DNA from: Caulobacter sp. BK020
Lineage (GTDB): Bacteria; Pseudomonadota; Alphaproteobacteria; Caulobacterales; Caulobacteraceae
Direction of reading: 5' to 3'
NCBI RefSeq assembly: GCF_004342605.1
Contig: NZ_SLZL01000010.1
Location: 124,001 to 188,000, forward strand
DNA length: 64,000 nucleotides
The notes under the pieces are model-generated. The model made no database searches. It saw only the letters and a list, made by a program, of their open reading frames with translations, and was not told the origin of the DNA. The translations under genes were made by a program, and so were the position numbers. Below, one piece after another: positions 7,484 through 16,202 of this stretch; the first letter of the stretch is position 1; each line of letters starts with the position of its first letter.

Positions 7484-9838
7484 CTAGTAGGGGGTGGGGG
7501 CCAGCGTGACCTGGTCCAGCACCAGGGTCGGCTCGACCGTGCGCGCTGTAAAGGTCAGGCAAAGGTCGTGGACGCCCTCGCGCTTGGGCAAGGGGCCCGA
7601 CACCGTCCCCAGCCCGGGGCCGCGCGCGGCCGCGCCCAGCGGGATGGCGGCGATCGGCTCGCCCGCGCAGCCGTCGATCCGCACCTCCAGCTCGCCGGCC
7701 CGGGTGGCGGGCGGACGCAGCGGGATCTTCTGGCGGTCGGCGCCGATCTGGAAGTTGAACGGGACCTGGCCGATGCGGGCGGTCAGCGTCAGGCCCGCCG
7801 ACAGGTCCGCGTCCTTCCACACCCAGCAGGGATTCATCAGGTCGACCGCGAACACCGCGCGCGGGCCGTTCCCGGAGCCGCTCTTCGGAGCGTCATCCTC
7901 AAGCGACAGGTTGATGCCGCTGCCGCAAAGCTCCAGCTGGTGGCTGTCGCGCGTGCGGGCCGCCCGCAGGCTGACCGGATAGTCGCGGACGCGGCCCAGG
8001 GCGTCGTCGCCCAGGAACGTCCGGGTCCGGACGGTCTTGCCGGGCGCCACGGCCAGGGGCGCCGCGTAGAGGTCCGAAGCCTTGGTCGGGGCCTTGCCGT
8101 CGGTGGTGTAGCGGATCTCGCCCAGGCCCAGGCCCGAGGCCAGGGCGACCGAGACCTGGCCGCCGTCGGCCGGGCTTAGGGTCGCCTGCGGCTCGTACGG
8201 CACGGTGTCGTGGGCCACGCCCAGCACGTCCAGCCGCGCGGTCTCGGCCGGCAGGCGGGCCGCAAAGTTGCTCCAGTCGTGCTTGTCGACGGGGGTCCAG
8301 CCGTTCTCGGCCACCGCGACCAGGCGGGGGAAGGTCATCCGTTCCAGCCGTTCGTCGGTGCGCATGTGCTCGGTGAACGAGGTGGCCTGCAGGCCCAGGA
8401 TGTGGGCGCGCTGGGCCGGGGTCAGCGCCGCCGGGGCGGCGTCGAAGTCGTAGACGTCCCTCAGGCTGATGATCTTGATCCGACCCGGCGGCTCGTCGGC
8501 CGAGGCGCTCTGGCGGCGGTCCAGGTAGAGGGTGCTGTCGGGGGCCAGCACCGCGTCGTGGCCCTGCGAGGCGGCGGCGACCGCCCCGTCGATCCCGCGC
8601 CAGGACATCACCGTGGCGTTGGGCGCGAGCCCCCCTTCCAGGATCTCGTCCCAGCCGATCATCCGCCGGCCGCGGGCGTTGATGTGCTTTTCGGCCCGCT
8701 GGATGAACCAGCTCTGCAGGCCGTGCTCGTCCTTGACGCCCAGGGCCTGGATCTGGGCCTGGACCTCGGGGCTGGCCTTCCACTGGTCCTTGACCGCCTC
8801 GTCGCCGCCGACGTGGATGTACTCGGATGGGAACAGGTCCATCACCTCGTCGAGCACGTCATTGAGGAACGTGAACGTCTCCTCGCTGGGCCGGTAGAGG
8901 TAGGGGAACACGCCCCAATCGCCCATCGACGCGCGCGGCGGGGCCTTGGTCATGCCGAACTGCGGATAGGCCACCAGCGGCGCCAGGGCGTGGCCCGGCA
9001 TCTCGATCTCCGGGACGACGGTGATCCCGCGCGCGGCGGCGTAGGCGACCAGGTCGCGCACCTGATCCTGGGTGTAGAAGCCCTGATAGCGGATCGCCTT
9101 GCCGGTCCGCGGATCCCGGCCCGCCGCCCCGGCCGGGACGCGCCAGGCGCCTTCGGAGGTGAGCCTGGGATATTTCTTGATCTCCAGCCGCCAGCCCTGG
9201 TCGTCGACCAGGTGCCAGTGCAGGACGTTCAGCTTGTGGGCGGCCATGGCGTCGAGGATCGCCTTGATCGTCTCCACGCTCTGGAAATGGCGGGCGCTGT
9301 CCAGCATGAAGCCCCGCCAGGCGAAACGCGGGCTGTCGTCGATGGCGACGGCCGGCAGCTGGGCCGGCCCCTTGGCCGCGTCCTGGACGGCCAGCTGCCA
9401 GACGCTGACCGCGCCGTAGAACAGGCCGGCGCGTTGGGCGGCGGTGATGGTCACGCCGGTCGGGGCGACCCGGAGGGCGTAGGCCTCGGCCTTGTCGCCG
9501 CCAGCCTGGCCGCGCGCCAGGACGATAGCCGCCTCGCCGGCGGGCGGCGCGCCCTCGACCACGGCGAGCTTCAGACCCCGGGCCTTGAACAGCATGTCGG
9601 ACAGCTGGCCGGCCACGACGCGGGCCTCGACGTCGCCCCGGGGGACAAAGATCCGGGTCCGGGCGGTCAGGGCGAAGACCCCTTGTCCCATCGTCGCCTG
9701 GGCAGGCGCCGGCGTCAGGGTCAGGGCCGGTTCAGCGGCCCAGGCCGCCGAGGCGAAGGCCAGGGCGGCGGCCGAAACCGACAGGGCGCCGGCCAATCTC
9801 CGGGCAGCGCGGGTGAAGGACAGGGCTGGGATCATCAA
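7484..9838 (-). CDS. Beta-N-acetylhexosaminidase (GH20), secreted
   Basis: 784 residues with an N-terminal signal peptide (basic MMIPALSFTRAARR, hydrophobic core, cleavage near ASAAWAA at about 35). A GH20b-like domain is followed by the GH20 catalytic barrel, with the catalytic Asp-Glu pair D346-E347 in HVGGDEAVKDQW and the substrate-site HWHLVDDQGWRLEI at about 207-220. After the barrel comes a chitobiase C-terminal-like segment (IRYTTDGKAPT) and a C-terminal region resembling a carbohydrate-binding NPCBM-type beta domain. It releases terminal GlcNAc from chitooligosaccharides in the periplasm or at the cell surface and supplies the PTS encoded just downstream. It has its own 228-bp upstream region holding a terminator after the TonB receptor gene. 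Confidence 0.93.
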   Translation of the reverse strand: MMIPALSFTRAARRLAGALSVSAAALAFASAAWAAEPALTLTPAPAQATMGQGVFALTARTRIFVPRGDVEARVVAGQLSDMLFKARGLKLAVVEGAPPAGEAAIVLARGQAGGDKAEAYALRVAPTGVTITAAQRAGLFYGAVSVWQLAVQDAAKGPAQLPAVAIDDSPRFAWRGFMLDSARHFQSVETIKAILDAMAAHKLNVLHWHLVDDQGWRLEIKKYPRLTSEGAWRVPAGAAGRDPRTGKAIRYQGFYTQDQVRDLVAYAAARGITVVPEIEMPGHALAPLVAYPQFGMTKAPPRASMGDWGVFPYLYRPSEETFTFLNDVLDEVMDLFPSEYIHVGGDEAVKDQWKASPEVQAQIQALGVKDEHGLQSWFIQRAEKHINARGRRMIGWDEILEGGLAPNATVMSWRGIDGAVAAASQGHDAVLAPDSTLYLDRRQSASADEPPGRIKIISLRDVYDFDAAPAALTPAQRAHILGLQATSFTEHMRTDERLERMTFPRLVAVAENGWTPVDKHDWSNFAARLPAETARLDVLGVAHDTVPYEPQATLSPADGGQVSVALASGLGLGEIRYTTDGKAPTKASDLYAAPLAVAPGKTVRTRTFLGDDALGRVRDYPVSLRAARTRDSHQLELCGSGINLSLEDDAPKSGSGNGPRAVFAVDLMNPCWVWKDADLSAGLTLTARIGQVPFNFQIGADRQKIPLRPPATRAGELEVRIDGCAGEPIAAIPLGAAARGPGLGTVSGPLPKREGVHDLCLTFTARTVEPTLVLDQVTLAPTPY

Positions 9839-9862
9839 CGAAGGCTCTCCAGCCGACCGGAA

Positions 9863-9897
9863 GCAAAAAGCGGGCGGAGCGTTTTACCGCTCCGCCC
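9863..9897 (-). terminator. Rho-independent terminator between the TonB receptor and hexosaminidase genes
   Basis: Read on the minus strand, a perfect 10-bp stem (GGGCGGAGCG with its complement, arms 9888-9897 and 9872-9881) with a 6-base loop is followed by a run of five T at 9864-9868. It lies 170 bp after the receptor stop and 25 bp before the hexosaminidase start, so it should limit read-through from the receptor into the enzyme/PTS genes. Confidence 0.85.
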
Positions 9898-9992
9898 CAG
9901 CTCCATGCTTGCAGTCAGGAGGACTTGGGTCGCGATCGGCGGCGGGCAGGTCATGAAGCGATCCTGGACCATGCCGCCTCCGACGCGACAAT

Positions 9993-10025
9993 CTGAAAAA
10001 CAAGGACTGGCTGAAAAACAAGGAC
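9993..10025. repeat. Tandem 15-bp direct repeat
   Basis: CTGAAAAACAAGGAC occurs at 9993-10007 and again at 10011-10025, separated by three bases. On the minus strand it gives two T-rich tracts directly after the TonB receptor stop. No function is evident; it may be a small duplication. Confidence 0.8.
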
Positions 10026-10066
10026 GGGGCCCGCGGCCCGGATGCCGATGACCCCGTCCATGCCGG

Positions 10067-12838
10067 CTAGAACTTGAACCGGACGCCGCCAAAGACCATG
10101 CGGCCGTTCTTGTAGATACGGGCCGGACGGTTCTTGTCGTTGTCGTAGTTGTCGGTCTGCTTCTCGTCGGTGAGGTTCACCGCGTCGAGGCTGAGCGAGA
10201 TCTGGTCGGTCAGGTTGACGCTGGCCGACGCGTCGAGCGAGGCGATCGAGTCCGACCACAGCTGCCGGTAGCCGCGCTCGGCGTCGTAGTCGACGAAGAA
10301 CTTGGACCGGTAGTTGTAGGACAGGCGGGCGCTGAAGCGCTCGTTCTCGTAGTAGCCGCTGACGTTGAAGATGTTCTTCGAGTTCGACGGCACCGGCACG
10401 CCCGACGACGAACTGGCGTCGGAATAGGTGTAGTTGGCCAGGACGCCGAAGCCGTTCCAGACGGGCATCTGGAAGTTGACCTCGAAGCCCTTGGTCTCGC
10501 CGCCGGCCACGTTGACCGGACGGCCGACATTGTAGTCGCAGCTGTAGAGGCCGGCCGATTGCAGGACGCAGTTGTTGGCCGGGTTGACGACCCGCGGGTC
10601 GTTGGCGGCCGCCTGCAGCGGCAGCTTCTCGACCGTCGCGCCCTGGACGATGTAGGTCGAGATGTCCTTGTAGAAGAAGTCGACCGACAGGATCGACTGC
10701 GGCGCGAAGTACCACTCCACCGTCGCGTCGTACTGGTTGGCGCGATAGGGATCCAGGTCCGGGTTGCCGCCCGAGGCCGTCAGCAGGGACTCGGTCAGCG
10801 AGGTGAAGCCGGCCATCTGGGCGTAGTCCGGACGCGCCAGGACACGACCGGCGGCCAGACGGATCACCACGTCGTCGCGGACGTCGAACGAGAAGTTCGC
10901 CGACGGCAGGATGTCGGTATATTCCTTCTCGCCCGTGGTCGGGGCCATCAGGCCGAACGGGTTGTTGATGGCGCCCGGCGTGCCGGCCGACACGCCCACC
11001 CGCCAGGCGTTGGTCTCGATCTTGGTGTTGACGACGCGGACGCCGACATTGCCGCGCCAGCCCTCGCCCTTCAGGTTGCCCATCACGTAGCCGCCGAAGG
11101 TCTTCTCGTTGAAGTCGAAGCTCTCCAGCGGGCCGAAGTGGTCGCAGTTGCTCAGGCCGATGCAGCCGCCGACATTGGGGTTGTTCGGGTCATAGACCGT
11201 CGCCGGCCCCATCGCGGCGTAGATCGCCTCGATCTTGTCCTTGCTGGCGGTCAGGTACGAGCTGAGCACGCCCGGCCCCTTGATGCCGTCCAGATAGTCG
11301 CCCGGCGTCACGCCATTGGCCACGTCGGCCAGCGAGCAGGCATGGCCGCCGCACGCCGTCGCGCCGAACAGGGCCCGACGCTGACCGTAGGTCTGCACCA
11401 CGTCGCGGTCATGGTCGGTGTATTTCAGGCCGAACTTGACCGAGCTGAAGACGCCGCCGTCGAGGAACTTCTCGCCGTCGACGAAGGTGTAGAACTCGTC
11501 GTCGTCGTTGACCGTGGTGTTGGCCGAGACCCAGCCCAGGGTCATCTCGTCGTCGGCCGTGGTCGGGGTGATGTTGGTGAACGCCACCTTCGGCAGGCCG
11601 TTCGACAGGTCGTAGGTCAGGCCGGTCGGGGCGTTGGTCTCCCAGAACGGCTGCAGGTCGGTGGCGCCCTTGGCCTTGGTGTAGCCGACGCGGCCGCTGA
11701 ACTCCCAGCCCTCGGACGGACGCCACTTGCCGGCCAGGTCGATCGAGCCGACGTTGGTGTGGGCGATGCGGTCGATGGCGTCGAACACCACGCCGTTGCC
11801 GCCGATGGCGTTGAAGTTGCCGGCGGTGGCCGTGCCGTTCTCGACGCGGGTGATGTTGAACTGCGAGCCCGGCGAGGTGGAGAGGGCGCCGATCTTCTGG
11901 CTGATCCAGGCCATGTAGTTCTGGTTGAAGTTGTCGGCGTCCATCTTGGAATAGAGGCCGGTCAGGTTCAGTTCGAACTTGTCGGTCGGCGCGTACTGGA
12001 TGGCGAAGTTGGCGCCCTTGCGCTCGCGCGTCTGGGTGAACAGCGACGAGCCGATCAGGCTGGGCGCATAGACCGTCTGGTCGGGCGTGATGCCGCTGAT
12101 GTTCGTGCCGTCGCCCGAGGCGGTGGTCACCGCCTGGTAGCCCAGCACCTCGATGCCGTCGCGGCGGATGCGGCGCTTGTCGTAGATGCCGCCGACCAGG
12201 ACGCCCAGGGTCTTGTCGGCGTTGTGCCAGCTGAGCATGGCCGAGGCGGTCGGATCGGTGTTGCCCGACTTCTCGTCATGGAAGGCCTGGACCGAGCCGG
12301 AGACCGACAGCGGCGCCAGGTCCAGCGGGTTGCGGGTGTGCACATTGACCGTGCCGCCCACGCCGCCTTCGTCGATGTCGGCCATCGGGCTCTTGAACAC
12401 CTCGACCTTGCCGACGATTTCCGACGGCAGCATCAGGTAGTTGAAGCTGCGGCTGGCCTTGAACTGGTCGAGAATGAACCAGTCGGCCGTGGCCACGGCG
12501 TGGCCGTTCAGCAGGGTCCGGTTCAGGGTCGGCGCGGTGCCGCGGATCGAGATCCGCTCGCCTTCGCCGAATTCGCGCTGGATGGTGACGCCGGGAACCC
12601 GTTGCAGGGATTCGGCGACGTTCTTGTCCGGGAACTTGCCAATGTCCTCGGCGGTGATCACGTCGATCACCGCATCGGCGTTACGCTTGGCCTCGACCGA
12701 CGCCTGCAAAGAGGCCCGGATGCCGGTGACGACCACTTCGTCGACTTGCGTTGAGTCCTGCGCGAAGGCGGGCGCGGCCAACGCAACCGCCAGGACGCTG
12801 GCGGACGCGGTCAGTATGGTTTTATGGATTCTTTTCAT
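10067..12838 (-). CDS. TonB-dependent outer-membrane receptor, probable GlcNAc/chitooligosaccharide importer
   Basis: 923 residues. Signal peptide 1-26 ending APAFAQ, then a TonB box-like VDEVVVTG at about 31-37, a plug domain (ESLQRVPGVTIQRE, SIRGTAPTLNRTLLNG) and a long beta-barrel ending in the outer-membrane C-terminal signature GGVRFKF. Start chosen at the ATG at 12838 (MKRIHKTIL) because a strong Shine-Dalgarno GGGGAG precedes it and the signal peptide begins there. It is divergent from the GntR regulator and upstream of the hexosaminidase/PTS genes, which points to uptake of GlcNAc oligomers; substrate is inferred from context only. Confidence 0.92.
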   Translation of the reverse strand: MKRIHKTILTASASVLAVALAAPAFAQDSTQVDEVVVTGIRASLQASVEAKRNADAVIDVITAEDIGKFPDKNVAESLQRVPGVTIQREFGEGERISIRGTAPTLNRTLLNGHAVATADWFILDQFKASRSFNYLMLPSEIVGKVEVFKSPMADIDEGGVGGTVNVHTRNPLDLAPLSVSGSVQAFHDEKSGNTDPTASAMLSWHNADKTLGVLVGGIYDKRRIRRDGIEVLGYQAVTTASGDGTNISGITPDQTVYAPSLIGSSLFTQTRERKGANFAIQYAPTDKFELNLTGLYSKMDADNFNQNYMAWISQKIGALSTSPGSQFNITRVENGTATAGNFNAIGGNGVVFDAIDRIAHTNVGSIDLAGKWRPSEGWEFSGRVGYTKAKGATDLQPFWETNAPTGLTYDLSNGLPKVAFTNITPTTADDEMTLGWVSANTTVNDDDEFYTFVDGEKFLDGGVFSSVKFGLKYTDHDRDVVQTYGQRRALFGATACGGHACSLADVANGVTPGDYLDGIKGPGVLSSYLTASKDKIEAIYAAMGPATVYDPNNPNVGGCIGLSNCDHFGPLESFDFNEKTFGGYVMGNLKGEGWRGNVGVRVVNTKIETNAWRVGVSAGTPGAINNPFGLMAPTTGEKEYTDILPSANFSFDVRDDVVIRLAAGRVLARPDYAQMAGFTSLTESLLTASGGNPDLDPYRANQYDATVEWYFAPQSILSVDFFYKDISTYIVQGATVEKLPLQAAANDPRVVNPANNCVLQSAGLYSCDYNVGRPVNVAGGETKGFEVNFQMPVWNGFGVLANYTYSDASSSSGVPVPSNSKNIFNVSGYYENERFSARLSYNYRSKFFVDYDAERGYRQLWSDSIASLDASASVNLTDQISLSLDAVNLTDEKQTDNYDNDKNRPARIYKNGRMVFGGVRFKF

Positions 12839-12990
12839 CTTCGAATTCTCCCCGTGTTCCAGGCCTCTGGCTCGGAGCGAACTCCAAGTCCAATCTGATA
12901 CCAATCATCTGCGGACATCCGTAGAATGCGGTACTTCTCGGGCCTCGGAGGGCGACTGTGACGGAAATCTGTCGGATGACAAGGCCAAAA

Positions 12991-13022
12991 AAGAACCAAT
13001 TCCAGACCAGGTTCTTATTGGT
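12991..13022. promoter_or_regulatory. Candidate GntR operator in the receptor/gntR divergent promoter
   Basis: Two nested inverted repeats are visible. AAGAACC (12991-12997) pairs with GGTTCTT (13010-13016) across 12 bases, and ACCAAT (12995-13000) pairs with ATTGGT (13017-13022) across 16 bases. The centre contains CCAGACCAGG, which includes AGACCA, a half-site known for GlcNAc-responsive GntR/HutC regulators. A further TACCAAT lies at 12899-12905, close to the receptor start. The position between divergent genes fits autoregulated repression. Symmetry is seen directly; the regulator assignment is inference. Confidence 0.45.
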
Positions 13023-13093
13023 ACGGAAATGGTCATATGCTATCTCCCGGGTCACGGGGTGGCGCGGTTTTGAGCGGGGGCGTGGAATTGGCG

Positions 13094-13831
13094 ATGTTTT
13101 CTGAGAAGATCGGCGGCCTCGCCGGCGACGATCACGCCCCGCTCTACAAGCAGCTGCAGCGCGCCCTGCGCGAGGCCATCCAGACCAAGGTGCTGTCGCC
13201 CGACGACGCCCTGCCGGCCGAGCGCGACCTGGCCGAGGAATTCAACATCTCGCGGATCACCGTGCGCAAGGCGCTGGACGGCCTGGTCAGCGAGGGCCTG
13301 CTGACCCGCCGCCAGGGCGCGGGCACCTTCGTCGCCGCCCGGGTGGAGAAGAGCTTTTCCAAGCTGTCGTCGTTCACCGAGGACATGATCTCGCGCGGAC
13401 GCACGCCGCGCAGCGAGTGGATCAGCAAGGCCGAGGGCTCGGTCACTCCCGAGGAGTCCCTGACCCTGGGCCTGTCGCCGGGCACCCAGGTCTATCGCTT
13501 CGCCCGGATCCGCTACGCCGACGGCGCGCCGATGGCGGTGGAATATTCGACGATCGCCGGCTTCGCCCTGCCCTCGGCCGAGGCGGTCGGGGTCTCGCTC
13601 TATGAGGCGCTGGCGGCCACCGGCCACCGGCCCGCCCGCGCCCTGCAGCGGCTGCGCGCGGTGCTGTTCACCGCCGAACACGCCGAGCTGCTGGGCGTTC
13701 CGGCCAAGGACGCCGGCCTGCTGATCGAGCGCCGCGGCTTCCTGAAGGACGGCCGGGCCGTCGAGGTGACCCAGTCCTATTACCGCGGCGACGCCTACGA
13801 CTTCGTCGCCGAACTGAACGCCCTTTCCTGA
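13094..13831 (+). CDS. GntR/HutC-family regulator of the GlcNAc locus
   Basis: 245 residues from the ATG at 13094. The N-terminal winged helix (about 16-80) reads APLYKQLQRALREAIQ, LPAERDLAEEF, SRITVRKALDGLVSEGLL and RRQGAGTFV, the standard GntR pattern. The rest is a UTRA ligand-binding domain (VYRFARIRYADGAPMAVEYSTI, ending YRGDAYDFVAELNAL). Homologous regulators sense GlcNAc-6-P or GlcN-6-P and act as repressors. An in-frame GTG at 13082 and an ATG at 13037 are alternative starts; the family N-terminus favours the later ones. First gene of the gntR-deaminase-nagA operon and divergent from the TonB receptor. Confidence 0.9.
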   Translation: MFSEKIGGLAGDDHAPLYKQLQRALREAIQTKVLSPDDALPAERDLAEEFNISRITVRKALDGLVSEGLLTRRQGAGTFVAARVEKSFSKLSSFTEDMISRGRTPRSEWISKAEGSVTPEESLTLGLSPGTQVYRFARIRYADGAPMAVEYSTIAGFALPSAEAVGVSLYEALAATGHRPARALQRLRAVLFTAEHAELLGVPAKDAGLLIERRGFLKDGRAVEVTQSYYRGDAYDFVAELNALS

Positions 13832-13884
13832 AGGGTCCGTACTGAACGGGGCCCGCCCCGCGCTTATCTGAAGGAACGCCCGTC

Positions 13885-14976
13885 TTGGAGGCCCATGTCT
13901 TGACCCGATCCGTCCCCCCCGCCGAACCTTCCTCCACGCGTGGGCCTCTGACGGCGGAATCGACCCGCATGTTCCTGGAGGCCGGCCAGGCCTCGCAGGT
14001 GGTCGCCGCCCAGCTGGGGGCCAACGCCGCCCGCGCGGCCAGGATCGCCGAGCGCCTGCGGGCCAAGCCGCCGCGCGCCGTCGTCACCTGCGCGCGCGGC
14101 AGCTCGGACCACGCCGCCACCTTCGCCAAGTACCTGATCGAGACCCGCACCGGGGTGCTGACCTCGTCGGCCGCCCTGTCGGTCAGCTCGGTCTACGCCG
14201 CCCAGCAGGACCTGGGCGAGGTGCTCTACCTGGCCATTTCGCAATCGGGCAAAAGCCCCGACCTGCTGGCCTCGGTCCAGGCCGCCAAGGACGCCGGCGC
14301 CTTCGTCATCGCCCTGGTCAATGTCGTCGACTCGCCGCTCGCCGCCCTGGCCGACGAGGTCCTGCCGCTGCACGCCGGGCCCGAACTGAGCGTGGCGGCC
14401 ACCAAGTCCTACATCGCCGCCCTGTCCGCCATCGCCCAGCTGGTCGCCGCCTGGACCGGCGACGACGACCTGACCGCCGCGCTGTCCACCCTGCCCGCCC
14501 TGCTGGCCGAGGCCTGGACCCTGGACTGGACCCCGGCCGTCGAGCGCCTGAAGCTGGCCCGCAACCTCTATGTGCTGGGCCGCGGCGTCGGCTTCGGCGT
14601 GGCCCAGGAGGCGGCCCTGAAGTTCAAGGAGACCTGCGGCCTGCACGCCGAGGCCTTTAGCGCCGCCGAGGTGCTGCACGGCCCGATGGCCCTGGTCAAG
14701 GAAGGCTTCCCGGTGCTGGTGTTCGCCCAGAACGACGAGAGCCGCGACAGCGTCGACGCCATGGCCAAGGGCGTGACCGAGCGCGGCGGCGACGTGCTGC
14801 TGGCCGGCGCCGGCGAAACGGGGGCGGGCGTACTCCCCGCCCTGGCCGCCCATCCGGTGATCGAGCCGATCCTGATGATCCAGAGCTTCTACCGCATGGC
14901 CAACGCCCTGTCGGTGGCCCGCGGCTACGATCCCGACAGCCCCCCGCACCTCAACAAGGTCACAGAAACCGTCTGA
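13885..14976 (+). CDS. nagB-II: SIS-domain glucosamine-6-phosphate deaminase (NagB-II type)
   Basis: 363 residues with two SIS domains. The first has CARGSSDHAATFAKYLIE and AISQSGKSPD at about 70-125. The second has LGRGVGFGVAQEAALKFKETCGLHAEAFSAAEVLHGP at about 230-270, as in the isomerase half of GlmS, and the C-tail DSPPHLNKVTETV is also GlmS-like. It lacks the glutaminase domain, so the expected role is conversion of GlcN-6-P to fructose-6-P plus ammonia. The start is a TTG at 13885 with AAGGA nine bases upstream; the nearby ATG at 13895 is in another frame and hits a stop at once. Its stop overlaps the nagA start (TGATG). Confidence 0.9.
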   Translation: MEAHVLTRSVPPAEPSSTRGPLTAESTRMFLEAGQASQVVAAQLGANAARAARIAERLRAKPPRAVVTCARGSSDHAATFAKYLIETRTGVLTSSAALSVSSVYAAQQDLGEVLYLAISQSGKSPDLLASVQAAKDAGAFVIALVNVVDSPLAALADEVLPLHAGPELSVAATKSYIAALSAIAQLVAAWTGDDDLTAALSTLPALLAEAWTLDWTPAVERLKLARNLYVLGRGVGFGVAQEAALKFKETCGLHAEAFSAAEVLHGPMALVKEGFPVLVFAQNDESRDSVDAMAKGVTERGGDVLLAGAGETGAGVLPALAAHPVIEPILMIQSFYRMANALSVARGYDPDSPPHLNKVTETV

Positions 14977-16115
14977 TGCAGTCCGTTCTCGTCAATGGCC
15001 GCATCCTGACGCCGCAGGGGATCGTCGACGGCAAGGCCGTGGCGATCCGCGACGGGCGGATCGACGGCCTCATCGACCCCGCCGCGGCGCCGGTCGGCGT
15101 TCAGCGCCACGACCTGGACGGCGGCCTGCTCGTTCCCGGTTTCATCGACACCCAGGTCAATGGCGGCGGCGGGGTGCTGTTCAACGACTCGACCACGGTC
15201 GAGGCCATCGCCGCCATCGGCGCCGCCCACCGGCCCTATGGGACCACCGGTTTCCTGCCGACCCTGATCAGCGACGACCTGGCCGTGGTCGACGCGGCCA
15301 TGCGGGCGACCGAGCAGGCGATCGAGGCCGGCGTGCCCGGCGTGCTGGGCGTGCACATCGAGGGCCCATTCCTCAACGCCAAGCGCAAGGGCATCCACGA
15401 CGCCAGCAAGTTCCGCACCCTCGACGACGAGGCCGTGGCCCTGCTCAGCTCGCTCAAGCGCGGCAAGACCCTGGTGACCCTGGCGCCGGAGACCACCACG
15501 CCCGAGCGGGTGCGGCGCCTGGCCGAGGCCGGGGTGATCGTCGCGGCCGGCCACACCAACGCCGCCTATGGCACGGCGCGCAAGGCGCTGGACGCGGGCC
15601 TGACCGGCTTCACCCACCTGTTCAACGCCATGTCGCCGCTGACCAGCCGCGAGCCGGGCGTGGTGGGCGCGGCCCTGGAAAGTCAGACCGCCTGGTGCGG
15701 GATCATCGTCGACGGCCGTCACGTGGATCCCGCCGTGCTGCGCATCGCCTTGCGCACCCGGCCGCTGGACCGCTTCATGCTGGTGACCGACGCCATGCCC
15801 ACCGTCGGCATGGCCGACAAGAGCTTCGACCTGCAGGGCCGGCATATCCGCGTGGTCGACGGGGTCTGCGTCGATGACCACGGCACCCTGGCGGGCTCGG
15901 ACCTGGACATGATCGGCGCGGTGCGCAACGCCGTGGCGATGCTGGGCCTGTCGCTGGAAGAGGCCGTCTCGATCGCCGCCTCCGCCCCCGCCGCCTTCCT
16001 GGGCCTGGGGGGGCAGCGCGGCGCGATCCAGGCCGGCCAGACCGCCGACCTGGTGCTGCTGGACGAGGCGCTGAATGTGCGCCGCACCTGGATCGACGGC
16101 GCCGTGAACGCATAG
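14976..16115 (+). CDS. nagA: N-acetylglucosamine-6-phosphate deacetylase
   Basis: 379 residues of the amidohydrolase superfamily. Motifs include PGFIDTQVNGGGG near 50-60, HIEGPFLNAKRKGIHD (metal-ligand Glu), AGHTNAAYG and THLFNAMSPL (metal-ligand His residues), and VTDAMPTVG (catalytic Asp). It removes acetate from GlcNAc-6-P, the product of NagE uptake, giving GlcN-6-P for the SIS deaminase encoded just upstream. The ATG overlaps the previous stop by one base, so translation is coupled. A strong hairpin follows at 16150-16179. Confidence 0.95.
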   Translation: MQSVLVNGRILTPQGIVDGKAVAIRDGRIDGLIDPAAAPVGVQRHDLDGGLLVPGFIDTQVNGGGGVLFNDSTTVEAIAAIGAAHRPYGTTGFLPTLISDDLAVVDAAMRATEQAIEAGVPGVLGVHIEGPFLNAKRKGIHDASKFRTLDDEAVALLSSLKRGKTLVTLAPETTTPERVRRLAEAGVIVAAGHTNAAYGTARKALDAGLTGFTHLFNAMSPLTSREPGVVGAALESQTAWCGIIVDGRHVDPAVLRIALRTRPLDRFMLVTDAMPTVGMADKSFDLQGRHIRVVDGVCVDDHGTLAGSDLDMIGAVRNAVAMLGLSLEEAVSIAASAPAAFLGLGGQRGAIQAGQTADLVLLDEALNVRRTWIDGAVNA

Positions 16116-16149
16116 TCCTCCCGACGGGACGCGGGCGAGGACCAAAGAA

Positions 16150-16179
16150 GAAGGGCGCTGGCTTGCACCAGCGCCCTTC
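16150..16179. terminator. Bidirectional terminator between nagA and the second TonB receptor
   Basis: A perfect 12-bp stem (GAAGGGCGCTGG with its complement) around a 6-base loop lies between two convergent genes, 34 bp after nagA and 23 bp after the receptor stop. The minus-strand side is followed by TTCTTT, the plus side by a weaker GGTCGTTTC, so it should work best for the receptor transcript. Confidence 0.8.
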
Positions 16180-16202
16180 GGTCGTTTCGGGAGGGCGGCG
16201 AC

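Noticed and set aside
14976-16115. nagA as a possible dihydroorotase or other amidohydrolase
   Set aside because: The HIEGPFLN, AGHTNA, THLFNAM and VTDAM motifs and the neighbouring PTS and SIS deaminase are specific to GlcNAc-6-P deacetylase.
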